64,000 nt of DNA from Diplonema japonicum (Eukaryota; Euglenozoa; Diplonemea; Diplonemida; Diplonemidae). The notes under the pieces are model-generated. The model was not told the DNA's origin. It saw nothing but the letters and a program-made list of their open reading frames with translations, and made no database searches. The stretch is taken from assembly GCA_964019335.1 (NCBI GenBank), contig OZ025652.1, forward strand, positions 839,677-903,676, in the 5' to 3' direction. The position numbers and the translations under genes are program-made. Below, in pieces: positions 19,650-31,194 of this stretch. Position 1 is the first letter of the stretch, and the number at the start of each line of letters is the position of its first letter.

Positions 19650-20673
19650 ATGCGCAACGTGGCCCTTAGACAGCATGAAATCGTGTTGCATAGCCTCCTT
19701 CGGAGGCGGAGCTTCGACGAAAAGTGGCCAAGAAGGTTGGCACTCCTGTCGATGATTTTACTTGTCGTGTATGCCTCCTACGTGCTGCTGAAGGATGCTG
19801 AGCATCCCGAGGGGGGTGTTTGGGAGTCGCGAAAGGGCAATACTGCGGACCGAAGAGTAAGGAACACCCATCTGGGTTTGCCGGCTTCTGGGAGCGAAGT
19901 GCATCTATCGGAGCGTGACGACGTCGGCGACTCAGGGTTCGCCGTAAAGGGGGCTATCTATGCGGCTAAGATTATTGACTTTGTTAGTGAGCACGACGGT
20001 GTGGGTGAGTACAATATGTGGATCGACGCGGGCCTAGCAGTACACTACGGCACAAAAACAAAATGTAAAATAAAATCGCACAACTTGTTAGCAGTCGGCA
20101 TGCTAAAGACCGATAACGACGTGGTGCTGGCTAGGTACGGGGAATTTCCAAAAGACAGAGACTGCTCGGTCCAGCGAACAGCAACGACTGTCTCCCCTGA
20201 TGCCGGCTGGTTCATTGAATGCAACACAGTAGAAATACGAGTCTTGCTGTACGAAGATTACAACAGAACCCACTTGTACCTTCCATGGCCCCGTGGCTAC
20301 ACGCGATGCCTGCACTGTACGACCGACGACTTGTACCTGTTGAAAGACGCTGTAAGCACCATTGTGGAATGCGGGGTCTGGAGCAAGAAGAGTACGCTTC
20401 ACGGACACACATATTGCCCTTCTAATATCGATGCTTACCTGTCGAACTGGACGGGCACCCCGGACTGGGCTGAGCTCCACACAGGTCACATGTTCAACCA
20501 TGCCGCATTAACACGTGCGGTCCAGTATGTTGTGTACCTAGTATTCATATTAACACAGCTACACTTTTTATGCCGTACTACGTTTTGTGGTAGGGGCTGT
20601 CCTCCTGGTTGTCGCAGTTGTGATTATCGTGCTACTAGCAACAAAGGCATCTATGGTAATGAAGAGAGATTAG
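19650..20673 (+). CDS. Membrane protein with N- and C-terminal helices, two exons
   Basis: Exons 19650-20524 and 20559-20673 encode 329 aa. A cytosolic basic N-terminus is followed by a helix at about 29-48 (LALLSMILLVVYASYVLL), an extracytosolic Cys-containing domain with sequons (NRTHLYLPW and NWTGTPDW), and a second helix near the C-terminus (VVGAVLLVVAVVIIVLLA) ending KASMVMKRD. The C-terminal helix appears only after removing the 34-bp intron; the unspliced frame instead runs into an unrelated Cys-rich tail to 20723. No family recognised. AGs at 19622 and 19643 are candidate trans-splice acceptors. Confidence 0.7.
20525..20558 (+). other. 34-bp cis-intron
   Basis: GTATGT donor, ATTAACACAG acceptor region. 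Splicing reveals a clean C-terminal transmembrane helix, strong functional support for the intron. Confidence 0.85.
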
Positions 20674-20731
20674 TGATTAATGATAATATTGTCAGTAGCG
20701 GCATGCATTTGTCACAGGCTTAGGCTTTAAA

Positions 20732-21520
20732 ATGAAAGTAGTAATTGCGTGTGTGTTGAGCTTAAGTGCTGTCAGCAGCGGTATGCTGGTGGGGATGGCC
20801 CAAATCGAAGGCGCACAGGGCGTCGCACCCCAGCAGGAAGTGGAAAACAACATTAAAGGCGAGTACACGAAACTGACGCTTGAAGCGGGCGGTAAAGGTG
20901 TCAAGGCACTTGTTTACCCCGAGTTCGGTCTCATGAAGCATTCTTTTGAGCGTGGTGCCAGTGAAAACTGTACACATCTTGCGGAGTACTGTGATGTGGT
21001 GCCGCCTCTTGGTACTGCGAAATGCGGCGGTAGCACCCAAACCGACAAGCTTTCGTGTCTAGCTGGCCAGGCAGGGCTCACCCTATCTGTCAATGCATGC
21101 GAGAGGGACACGAACGGCGAGATTTGGAACGTGCAACTTATTTTCGATAAGACAGGCAACTTCACACATAAGTACAAGAAAACCCACCCCTTTGTGCACT
21201 GCTTCTCAGCACCTGCAACACCAGAACACGTTATTGTACCGGTTGAGGACTTTATCTTTGGAATTTTCACGTGCAAGGACATCCTGTATGAGACCCCAGG
21301 GGTGACCCTGAGGCACATGGGCATCGACCACTTCCTGTACTGCGCTGACATTGCAATGGTTGGGGAGGACACTGTCAGTGAATGGTCTAAGGTGCACAAC
21401 GCTACTATGGTGTATTCCGACATGAACAACCGTCAGGGAGGTGTGCTCAGAAGAGGTGAAAGGCTTACGCTTAAACCCCCTGCTGGGTCTCTGGTGATTA
21501 CTTACGACCTTCAGAAATAG
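20732..21520 (+). CDS. Secreted nitrilase-superfamily amidase, vanin/biotinidase-like
   Basis: 262 aa with a signal peptide (MKVVIACVLSLSAVSSG). The carbon-nitrogen hydrolase triad is visible: Glu64 in VYPEFG, Lys150 in KYKKTHPF and Cys181 in FGIFTCKDILY. The FGIFTC-DIL sequence and the Cys-rich secreted context match vanins (pantetheinases) and biotinidase, which cleave amides of pantetheine or biocytin. It is much shorter than animal vanins (~500 aa): the N-terminal start of the CN-hydrolase fold is short, and the C-terminal base domain is absent. Acceptor CACAG ends at 20717. Extracellular vitamin or amide salvage is an inference; it sits between genes for a membrane protein and a receptor-like channel. 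Confidence 0.8.
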   Translation: MKVVIACVLSLSAVSSGMLVGMAQIEGAQGVAPQQEVENNIKGEYTKLTLEAGGKGVKALVYPEFGLMKHSFERGASENCTHLAEYCDVVPPLGTAKCGGSTQTDKLSCLAGQAGLTLSVNACERDTNGEIWNVQLIFDKTGNFTHKYKKTHPFVHCFSAPATPEHVIVPVEDFIFGIFTCKDILYETPGVTLRHMGIDHFLYCADIAMVGEDTVSEWSKVHNATMVYSDMNNRQGGVLRRGERLTLKPPAGSLVITYDLQK

Positions 21521-21684
21521 CCAGCTTATCGTATTCGAATAACAGCTAACGTCTTCAGGCCCGTGTGCCCGCCGATTCCTATTCTTTTGCGCACAGGTTC
21601 ACTGTGTATTATTTCGTGTTCTTTTGTGTGAGCTGTTTTTAATGTTAATTTCTTCCAATGATTTTTGACACTTTCTAGGTAATC

Positions 21685-23328
21685 ATGGTGTGGTTGCTGC
21701 TAGCTACTAGCGTAGTTTTAGCTCAGAGTGATTGCACAGGTGACCAACCGCTGGCTATTCCCACCGCACTGGGCAGCCAAGGTGACGTCTTGACTTCACT
21801 TTTATTCAAATACGGCATGGTGTATAATCTGCAGCCACGAGAGACGATCACTTGCGAACAGCTTCTCAACTATGCACCTCTTGTTTGCGAAGATATCCAA
21901 GTGAGAGCCTTCTGTTGCTCCTCATGCGAGACGACATACGAACAGTGCTGCAGCGACGAGAAATTGAGGTTCGCAATGTTAAATACATCATTTGATGCTG
22001 CGTGGACTTTCGATGAAAACGGAATAGGAAACGCAAGATGGAAGGGTATGGTGCCCGACTACCTGGAAGAACTCTCGCTCCTCATGGGGTTTAATTACAC
22101 TTATGTGCCCACTCCTTTTACCGCCTTCGTCAGCGGTACCACGCTATCCAACAACGATGTCGACCTGTCCTTCACACAAGTGCACTCCTTCTTCTACAAC
22201 AGGCACGCGCTGTCGTACCCAGTCTCACGGCCCATCCTCGTCTTTCAGCACGGCATAGTGATTCGCAAGCTTTCACACGGAGGGGGTTACTGGAGGATCT
22301 TCTCCCCGTTCACCACGCAACTCTGGGTTCTCATCTGTGCTGGAATAATAACTTCTGGTGGGATTTTCTGGTTAGTAGAGAGTAGGTACGCAAACGACAT
22401 GAAGCGCACCCCTGCGGGCGTCATGGGCGCTGCCTACTTCGCCATCACAACCTTGCTTGTTGGGGGGGAAGGTTACGAAGTAGTGACGTGGTTAGGTAGG
22501 CTCCTTAGGATAGGCACACTATTCTTTGTACTTATCGTTAATAGCACGTACACAGCAGAGCTAGCTTCCATCCTCACTCAAGAATCACGCACTGTAGATG
22601 GACCGACAACACTGGAAGCCGCGAAACAGACCAGGGTATGCTGCCTCTTAGGCAGGAGCGAACCTTCTTGCATATCGGATATGTGGGTGGAGCCCCCGTT
22701 TTCAACGATCGGAACACCAGCTGCTTTGGAGTTCTGTGTGAACGCATTGAAAACGGATGTGGTGGACGGCATACAGGCAGATGAGTTCACGATTGCGGCA
22801 ATCGTTGCGAAGAACTGCGACGACTTCATGCTGTCTGGCGTGAACTTGCAGCCAAAAGAGTTCTCGTTCGTCGCATCTCCGAACAACACGCACTTCATAC
22901 CACTCCTCAACGGTGCCATGGCGTTCATTCGCACCAGCGACAAATTTCGGGAAATCCAGGACCGCCACTACCCTCAGCCCTGCGTAGGTGGGGAGCAGGA
23001 AGAAGGCGAGTTAGTTGTCGATGTTACACACATGAGCGGACTGTTCATAATATTTGCATGTTTCTGTGTGCTCGTGATCTTATTGTTCCTGATACGCAGT
23101 ACTTTAGAAACGCTTGGTGTCTGGGAAGGACGCACCCTGAAGGGTGAAGTGAAACAGAACGACATGTACGACTCCCCGACGTTGCCCAACGAGGAATCGA
23201 ACGCGCCAGTCACCAAGGAAGAAATAGCTATGATCTTTGCGAACCAGAGGAAAATAATGCAAACCCTCACTCAGCTTCAGAAAGATGTTATCCCTAAAGC
23301 ACCCCCATCTCAACTCCATTTACAGTAG
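21685..23328 (+). CDS. Ionotropic glutamate receptor-like ligand-gated channel
   Basis: 547 aa. Signal peptide, a Cys-rich N-terminal stretch (residues 57-90, with CCSSC and CC), then the S1 ligand-binding half, M1 at about 207-231, a re-entrant pore segment at about 247-267 (AITTLLVGGEGYE), M3 at about 274-298 with STYTAELASILTQ (the SYTANLAAFLT gate motif of iGluRs), the S2 half (DGIQADEFT, where the ligand-carboxylate region lies) and M4 at about 452-471, followed by a cytosolic tail with a short coiled coil. There is no amino-terminal domain, as in GluR0-like forms. The pore lacks both the animal Q/R-site pattern and a TVGYG filter, so ion selectivity cannot be predicted. Start 6 nt after a TTTCTAG. 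Confidence 0.88.
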   Translation: MVWLLLATSVVLAQSDCTGDQPLAIPTALGSQGDVLTSLLFKYGMVYNLQPRETITCEQLLNYAPLVCEDIQVRAFCCSSCETTYEQCCSDEKLRFAMLNTSFDAAWTFDENGIGNARWKGMVPDYLEELSLLMGFNYTYVPTPFTAFVSGTTLSNNDVDLSFTQVHSFFYNRHALSYPVSRPILVFQHGIVIRKLSHGGGYWRIFSPFTTQLWVLICAGIITSGGIFWLVESRYANDMKRTPAGVMGAAYFAITTLLVGGEGYEVVTWLGRLLRIGTLFFVLIVNSTYTAELASILTQESRTVDGPTTLEAAKQTRVCCLLGRSEPSCISDMWVEPPFSTIGTPAALEFCVNALKTDVVDGIQADEFTIAAIVAKNCDDFMLSGVNLQPKEFSFVASPNNTHFIPLLNGAMAFIRTSDKFREIQDRHYPQPCVGGEQEEGELVVDVTHMSGLFIIFACFCVLVILLFLIRSTLETLGVWEGRTLKGEVKQNDMYDSPTLPNEESNAPVTKEEIAMIFANQRKIMQTLTQLQKDVIPKAPPSQLHLQ

Positions 23329-23496
23329 AGGCACTCCTGCGTGCCATTATCCTCCTGTGGATTTACTTCCATGATTCTCTCTTCGTGGATCAATTCGTCA
23401 CTTCCTTCATAGAAGCGTTCTGATATTCGGGTTTTATTTTTGTTCACACCACTCACGCCACGCAGGTACCATACACAATGAGATCCGAGCCACATC

Positions 23497-26400
23497 ATGG
23501 CACAGAATAAATTAAAAAATGGTAGCATCGTTAAAAGTCTACTCGGGGACATGAAAGTAAGGGATCGCGACTTGACACAGATAGAGAAAAAGCTTGGTGA
23601 CCGCGATAGGGTTATTAGCAGAAGACAAGAGGAACTCCGCAGTGTACTTGAAGTCTTGAAGGGAAGCGGGGACCTCAAGGCTGCGGTGGAAGCAGATGGC
23701 GTCCTCGACGAGAAGCTGGTGGAGCTATGCGAAGGTAAAAAGCGCGCTGCGAACCTGGAAGTCCTGCTAGAGAGCAAAACAAGTACAGTTGTCACAAAGC
23801 AGATGCACCTTCATGAATGGGAGACGAGACTCGATTCGCTGGGCTCAGAGCATTCGTCACTGAAAACGTTACTTATAGAGCGAGAGGAGAGCGTTCGTGC
23901 AAGAGAAGAATGCTTACGCAAGAGGATAGCATCCGTTGACCAACATGAGCTGGCCTTAACACAGCGCGAGGCTAGGCTGCGAGAGAGGACAGCAGCGTCT
24001 GAAGTGCGTGAGGCGTCATGTTCTCAAAAGGAAAGCACACTCGCCAACAGGGAACAAGTCCTTACAGAGGAGAGTAGTACTGTCGAAGCTTTGAAGAGAA
24101 AGACAACTGCAACCAAGAACGAGGTAGAGAGGCTATCGGCAGAGATCAAAATGCGGCAGGCTTCGTTGGCGCAAGCAGAAGATGCGTTAAACAGAAAAAG
24201 AATAGCACACACCGCGCGAGAGCAACAAAACCTTTCTCAAGAAGCAATAAATACTGCCATCACAAAAGAGCTGGCAATACTGAAGACGGACGCCGAAGAA
24301 CGGGAGAGGGCTTTGAGAGAAGCCGAAGCTAACGTGAGGCGCAAGGATGTCTCGCTTGCTGGCGCGGAGCTGAAGGCAGAAGTAGTTACCAAACAGAAAA
24401 TGACAAATGACGCTGCGGAAGCAGCCTTGAAAACACGCGAAGAGCACGTGTCCAAGATGGATCGGGAGCTGAAGTGCAGAGAGATATCGGTGCGTGATTA
24501 CGAAGAAATGCACAATACTAGGATGAGGGAGCTCCATGAGAGGCTGGAAGATGCAAAGGAGAAGCAGAACCTTCTCGATCAGCAACTAGAAGACTTGAAC
24601 AACGAAAAGCAAGTGACAGAGCTGTCTTTTCAAAGCATAGACGTAGCCAATGCGACAACTGAGCAGCAGCGAGATGGTCTCAAGCAATACGAAGAGGAGC
24701 TGGAGAAAAGAAAAGATGACTTAGAAGCAAAGGAACAGCGGCTAGCAGAGCTAGAGAAGAAGAACCAAGACACGCTAGATCGTGCAACGCGCTTGGAGGA
24801 GGCGACCACTAGCAAAGACCGTCACACCCGAGAACGAGAAAGGCTCTGTGACGACAGGGAGCGTAAACTCAATCAGAGAGAGTGCACAGTCACTAAGAAA
24901 CTGGCAGAAGCCGAGAGTGTACTGGCCAATGTAAATGCGTCTAGCAGCACGTCAGAACGAGGACTTTTTCCACATTACGACGCAGAAGAAGCACGCTTGA
25001 AGAAACGAAGAGAACTCCTCTCTGCCCGGGAGTCTGAGGTTGTTGAACGTCAAAAGCGGAATACCGACAGGGAGTGGAACCTAAAGCAACGTGAGGGGCG
25101 TTTGCTGAAATTCTTTGAAGACAAAGTGGACATGATCAACATTATGCTGGGAGATGCCAGGAACAAGCAATATAGGATGGATGCTGACTACTACCAGCAA
25201 GGCAAGAGATTGATTGAGAAGAAAGAAGCCTTCAAGAAAAGGCTTGCTGATTGTGAGGCACGTGAACGCCATCTGCAACAGAGAGAGAAGAACACGACGA
25301 GGGGTAGATCTGTTTTGGAAGCGGAGCTTACGCTACTGAAGGAGGAGTCTCTCGCGAAGACAACACGGCTCACAAAACTAGAAGAAGAATCGGCAGCTAC
25401 GAAGCTAGGTGTGAAAGAGCTGCACAGTCAACAAAGGCTGCTCCGAATTGAAAGAGAAGAAGTAGGCAAACTGAAAGATGAATGCTCAAAGGAAAAGAAG
25501 CAGCTCGAGTACGAGCGTAGTGAATGGGAAGTTGCGCTTGCTAACTGCAACGCAACACTTGCCTCTAAGGAAGAGGCTGTGGCACAGAAGGAAGTCGAAC
25601 TGGAATGCAAGCTGGAAGAGGTCCGCGAAACAGAACACCTTCTCGTCAACAGGAAGACCACCTTAGACGACTTTGATCGTGAGTTGCAAAGCAAGTCACG
25701 CGCCATCGATGAGGAGGCAGCAGTCCAGGCCGAGCTGATCGAAGAGCAACAAAGTGTGTTCAAGCTCAAGTCCAAGACACTAGACGAGGACGAAGCAGAA
25801 TTGCGATTGTCAAAAGAAGAAGTGGCAACGCTAGAAGCACAGCACGGGGAGTTGCACAAAAGGCTGAAGGACATAACAGCTAAAGAAACTAACCTGAAGC
25901 AGCAGCTCATGATGCTCGAACTCGACCAAGCTGACGTTGCAGACAGGAAGAGTAGGCTGATCAAGGACGAAGCAGAGTTGCAGAGCCGGGAGGCTGAAGT
26001 TTCCAGAAGGGAGTCAGCGGCATGTTTCGCTGCTAGCCTCGAAAAACGGCTAGAAGATGAGAAGCAATCCCTCCAGCAGAGGGAAGCAGAATATACACTC
26101 AAAGAAGCAAGCATTAAGCAGCGGAAAGAAATACTTCACAGCCGAGAGGTGCAGCTGGAACACGAGCAACTGCTACTGCACACCCAGCAGCAAGATACGA
26201 TCCACAAGACAGTCATTTTGGAGACTCGAACAGAGAGCATTCAGCAACAAGAGAGCACTATCCAGGAGAAACAGAAGACGTTCGCAGCCAAAGAAAAGGA
26301 ACTCAAAGCATACTCCAACCGTTTGGATGCCTCGTCAAGCGATCTATCTGCACGGGAGGAGCGCCTCGTTGCTGACGAGAAACAAAATAGAGCTGTCCTT

Positions 26401-29400
26401 CAGGCAGAGGAGAAGGCTTTGGAGCGCAAGAAGCAGCAGCTGGAGGAACGGGAAAAAAGCCAACTCGAGCTCGAGATGTCACTGCGGGAGAGGGGACAGG
26501 AAGTGCATGAACAAGAAATCAAGCTTAACCAAGAAAACATGATATCTAACAGTAGGAGAGAAGAAGTACAACACCAAGAAAATGTAATGCGTACGACAAA
26601 GGAAGGCCTAGACCGCCAGGAGCTATTGTTGAATGCAAAACTGGAAGAAATCACAAAGAAGGAAGAGCAAATGCACTCGGAGCAAACAGCACTCAACGCG
26701 TTGAGGAAGAAATTTTCTTCTTTGAAGGAGTCCACAGAACGAGAGCTCTGCGAGAGAGAAGACATTGCATCAGAGAAGGAATCCCAACTGAAAATCTTGG
26801 ATGAATCTTTGAATACCTTGAAAATACAGCTGGGAACCTTGCAGGACGAGTTGCGGATGAAAGAAAAGGAATTCGAGAAGGTCACGCAATATGTAGAGCA
26901 CACGAAAGTGGAGAACCAACAGGAAAGGTGTGCACTGGACGAGCAGATGTCTCTCTTGAGGCGTGAACAAGCTGATATCGAAACCTTTAAGACGGAATTG
27001 GAGCACAGGGATCACAAAGTAATCACGTTGGCACGCGAGCTAGAAACTGCAAAATACAGCCTGCAAGCTAAGGAAGAGGCATTCCGTGCTTATGAGGAGC
27101 AGCATCACCTGGATGCGGAAACCGTTTTGTCTGATCAAAAGGAACGCGAGGCATGCCTGCAACAGAGGGAGCGAGACGTTACGGCCTTAGAAGCGAAGAA
27201 TCAGATGTTGCAGGAAACCCTTTCCGCTAGTGAGACACACATTTCAAAGATGCAGGCAACGCTGACTTGCTCTCAGGCAGCATTTGAGAAGAGCCTTCAA
27301 GAAGTAGCAGCAAAACAACAAGATGTTGAACGTAAAGAACAACGAATGCAAGAATCTCTTGCTGCGCTCGACGAGAACGAGCAGCGTCTCATAGCAGTTG
27401 ACAAGGAGCTCAAAATAGCAAGACGCGTTTTGGAGGAAGCCCAAGCATCGTGGAAGACAACGCAAGTGAAGCTTGACAGTGAACATTCAGCACGGGCACA
27501 AGCAATGGCAACCATGGAAGACGATCTCAGGGTTAAGCTGGCGAATGTTGTGAAGCACGAGGCCGAGCTCTCTAGCAGCAACGAAGTAGCCAGTAAGCAA
27601 CAGGCAAAGCTTGAGTCCCTGATTCAAACACACGAGACACAGCGGAGCGAGCTGCAACAGAAAGAGCTGGAACTGGCTCAGCTAACAATGGACCTGCAGA
27701 TGAGAGAACGGACAGTGGCTGACGAGGTGCGCCAGAAAGTCAAAGAGCAGACTGACTCACTGAACGCGAGGTCGTCAAGACTTGACGCCATGGAAGCATC
27801 CCTCCAGCAAAAAGATGCCAATTTGGCCCGCACCACCTCCATCTTGGAGACAAGAGAAGCACACCACTCTGCAGATACAGAGGCCTTCAAAATGCAGCAA
27901 GCGACGCTGCTAACAATGCAAAAAGAGCTCAATGACAGGGGTGAGGAACTCGCGAGAAGGGAAGTTGCTTTGCGTGGTGCTGAGCAAAAGCTTATAGCCG
28001 TGACTAAGCGGGAAGAGGAGCTCAGAGATACGGAGACGCATGTTACAAATATCAAGCATGAAATAGAGAAGCGTGCAGCAAGCATCAAGCAGCAGCAGCA
28101 AGATACTGACAAGGCTCATAGAGAGGTAATGAACCAAAAGGAAGTGCTGCAGAGCAGAACAGCCCAGATTTCCAAGCACAGGACAGAATTGGACGAGCAG
28201 CAACGTGCCTTTAAAACCAACCACGATGCCTTTATCAGGGAACAGAAGAAAATGCAGCACCTTGAAGAATCTCTGAAAGAGAGGGATGCTGCCCTGACAT
28301 TGTCTCATGAAAAGCTGGTACGGATGCAAGCAGAGTTGACTGCCAAGGAGGGCTCTGTCCGGGATGCCCTTGTCCAACATGAGAAGAAGAGCAGAGAGAT
28401 GGAAACTCAAAAGGCAGCTTGCAACGAAGCGCACAGAGTGCTGAATGAAAAAACAGAACTCCTGACACGAGAGAGCGCAGCGTTCCGTGCTGAAAAGGAA
28501 GCAGCATCCTACGATCTGCACACGTTGACTGCGCTGAAGCTCGAGATCGAGACACGGCAAGAACAGCTTAGTGACACGGAGAGCAAAGCGATAACCGTTC
28601 GTGCAAAGGAAGAAGAGTTGGCCAGGCACGAAAAGGAATTAAGTGGTGCACTGGATACCGCAAAAGTAGAGCAGCAACGCGTAAGTGAACTGAAATACGA
28701 ATACGAGCTAAGGTTGAAAAATGTCGAGCAGCGAGACGTCGAACTTCGTGAGAAAGAGCACGGTATCGAGGCAGCACTTCAAAAGGCACGAGAGAAAGAA
28801 GCAGCTGCCGACGCCAAGAGTGTTGCAGCTTCGAAGTTGGAGAGCAGATCGATGGAACAGGAACTGGAGCTCAACGAGAAGGAAAGTAACCTAGGCGCGT
28901 TGACCAGTACGCTGCGAGAAGAGCAAGATGCCAATGTAGAAGCCGCAAGACGCTTGCGGGATGAGGTCCGTGCCTTCGAAGAAGACGTTGAGAAAAAGAT
29001 GCTGCTGGTGGAGGAGAAGATCCAGAGAGCCGACAACGACGCGCTGAAGGCAGAAGTCTTGGAGAGAAAAGCGCAACAGATGTTGCTAGATGCACAAGCA
29101 GCCGAAAGCGAAGCCGCTGAAGCAGCGCTTGATCTTGAAAGGAGAAAAAACTACTTACAGCAACAAAATAAAGAAGAATCGGAGCGGGTGCACAAACTTG
29201 AAGTTGGCCTCCTGCAGTATGAGCAAACTCTCCATGTTAGAGAAGAACAAATACGAAAAGAAGAAGAAGCCCAGAAGAGACGAGAAAGTGATGCAAGGCA
29301 GACATTAGCAGCAAAGGAAAGTACCGTGAGGGTTCTAGAGACAGATGTGAGACGTGGGAGAGAAGAGACAGCCAAGAGAAACAAGCAACAAAATTCTAGA

Positions 29401-30842
29401 GACCACGAACTAGAGGAAAAGGAACGCCTACTAAACAGCAAGGAAGAAGCACTAGAAGAAAGGGAACAAGAGGTGACGAACAGATGGAAAACCCTCATGA
29501 GGGAAATGGAAACACATGGTAAGAAAGAACGAGATACTACTGTGTCTCTGAAGCGAGAGGAGCGCCGTCTCACCGCTTTGAAAGACAACCTGCAGCGCAA
29601 GGAAGGCCAATTGCTGGGAAGCAGGCACAGCTTGCGCAGGACGCTTGGTAGTGTTGATAGTGTCGTCTCATCGCCGTCGACCGTCCCTGCACGGCTGCAT
29701 TCTCCTCGGTCTTTCCCCCCTACTTCTGTCTCTCCTTCGCCAGATTGTGACTTCCCAGAAATTAGAAAAGCATACTCTGCGAGTTCATCGCCGTCACTGC
29801 GTGAGCCTTCCTCCGGGGAAATGAACATTGTACTGCTTACACGATGCTGGGGGAGGTGGGTGGCTGCCATGCACGTCGGAAGACTTGGAGACATGTTCTT
29901 CAGGCACAAGCAGGACATGAAGTTACGCTCCGCCTTCTGCAAATGGTCACTACGGAGCCTGCAGGTGGTTAACAAAAAAGATGCTTCCGTTCGGAGGAGC
30001 CAGATAAGGCACGCGCAACGTGAGATCGAAAGACTCGGAGAGAAGGTGTTAGAGAGCAGCGTAGAAAAACGAGGTCTTCTGCACGGCAACCGAAAGGCAA
30101 CTGCAAAACTGCAGAAGCTTTGTGATGCACTACACAAGGGCAGCGTGAGATACCTGCTCGCAAGGTGGATGCTCAGGTGGCTCAGCAAAGTGACAATGGT
30201 GGGACTTGTTGAGTATAGCAAAATGGAAGGGCGTCTCGAGGCTCTGGAGTTGATGCAGACACCGGACAAGGTTCACACGGGCCACCATGCCTTTGCAAAG
30301 CTGGGGATGGATGTTGCTGATCGGCTTCACCGCTGTTCGCTGTGTACATCACGTGTCATGGTGACGTCTGTACCCAGCGGTCCCGCCTCTGAGGCTGGCA
30401 TCATTGCTGGTGATATGATTGTGGCTGTGGGCTCGGAGCGAGTGACTTGTATCTCTGACTTACGCAGTGCTATTATGACGTACCCTCCTGGAGCACCTTG
30501 TGCTATACAGCTGTGCAGGTTGGTAAAACTGCACTGGGTGAAAGTGTATTCATATCAGAACAAGGCGTCTGTAGTGCCTGCTGGTACCCCAAGCCCTCTC
30601 CCGTTGTCTGCATCGTCGTCTCCTCCTGCTCGTGATTATGCAATCTCAGTGACCCCCATGTATGCTATCATACCACTAACACCACTTACAGGAGTGCCAT
30701 GTCCGGCCGTTCAGCTTCTGCTCTTTCTATCAACCCTAAGCCGCCCCCGCCTGTAGATCAAGTATGTCTTTAAGAACTTAATAAACTTGCACAGGTATAC
30801 GACTTATCACAAAAGATCGCAATCCCACCAGACAGGCATTGA
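23497..30842 (+). CDS. Giant coiled-coil protein with SFI1-like Trp repeats and a PDZ domain
   Basis: Exons 23497-30659, 30692-30761 and 30795-30842 encode 2,426 aa. Residues about 1-2050 are almost unbroken heptad coiled coil (repeated ERE, QREAxL and LxxRE units). Residues about 2110-2250 hold Trp-centred helical repeats (CWGRWV, AFCKWSLRSL, ARWMLRWLSK) like centrin-binding SFI1 repeats. A PDZ domain follows at about 2275-2350 (VTSVPSGPASEAGIIAGDMIVAVGSE), then a Pro/Ser tail. A basal-body, flagellar or cytoskeletal linker role is inferred. An out-of-frame ATG at 23478 starts a 10-codon uORF overlapping the main ATG. Two introns of 32-33 bp shape the C-terminus. Confidence 0.8.
30660..30691 (+). 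other. 32-bp cis-intron
   Basis: GTATGC donor, CCACTAAC branch-like element, TTACAG acceptor. Changes the C-terminal frame of the coiled-coil/PDZ gene. Confidence 0.8.
30762..30794 (+). other. 33-bp cis-intron
   Basis: GTATGT donor and TGCACAG acceptor, with in-frame stops inside. Leads to a final exon encoding VYDLSQKIAIPPDRH and a stop at 30840-30842. Confidence 0.7.
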
Positions 30843-31194
30843 CCTGTCCATCATTTAGAGTCACACTCGTATTAAGTGTGGTGTGCGCCATGACTCTCGT
30901 GGAGAGAGGCTAACACCAACAAGTAATACGTCAAACAACCGACATCGACACTTGTCGTGTTGGATCCCTAATTAGATTTTAGTTTCTGCAAGCACTGCTT
31001 CCTTTGGAATAGCGCAGCTGGCAGGCAACTAAGTTGCCTTTATTGATTTTGTACCAAGCACTGAACTCCTTTTTTATAAAAAAGGTATCGCCGTACCTCT
31101 TTTCCTAAGTATGATTCCTGTATCCGTTTGCTTTTCCTTAATTCTCATTTTTTTTAATTGTTGCTTTTCTTTAAGCAAGTGTCGTCAGCTAAAT
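30843..31194. other. Spacer with small hairpins
   Basis: A 352-bp spacer. GGCAAC-TAA-GTTGCC at 31024-31038 and a CTTTTTTATAAAAAAG palindrome near 31070 can fold. A T-rich tract at about 31146-31172 followed by AAGCAAG and GTCAG forms the likely trans-splice acceptor of the next gene. Confidence 0.5.

Noticed and set aside
29151-30269. 372-residue minus-strand frame
   Set aside because: Antisense to the coiled-coil gene; Ser/Leu-rich as expected from the complement of Glu/Lys/Arg codons.
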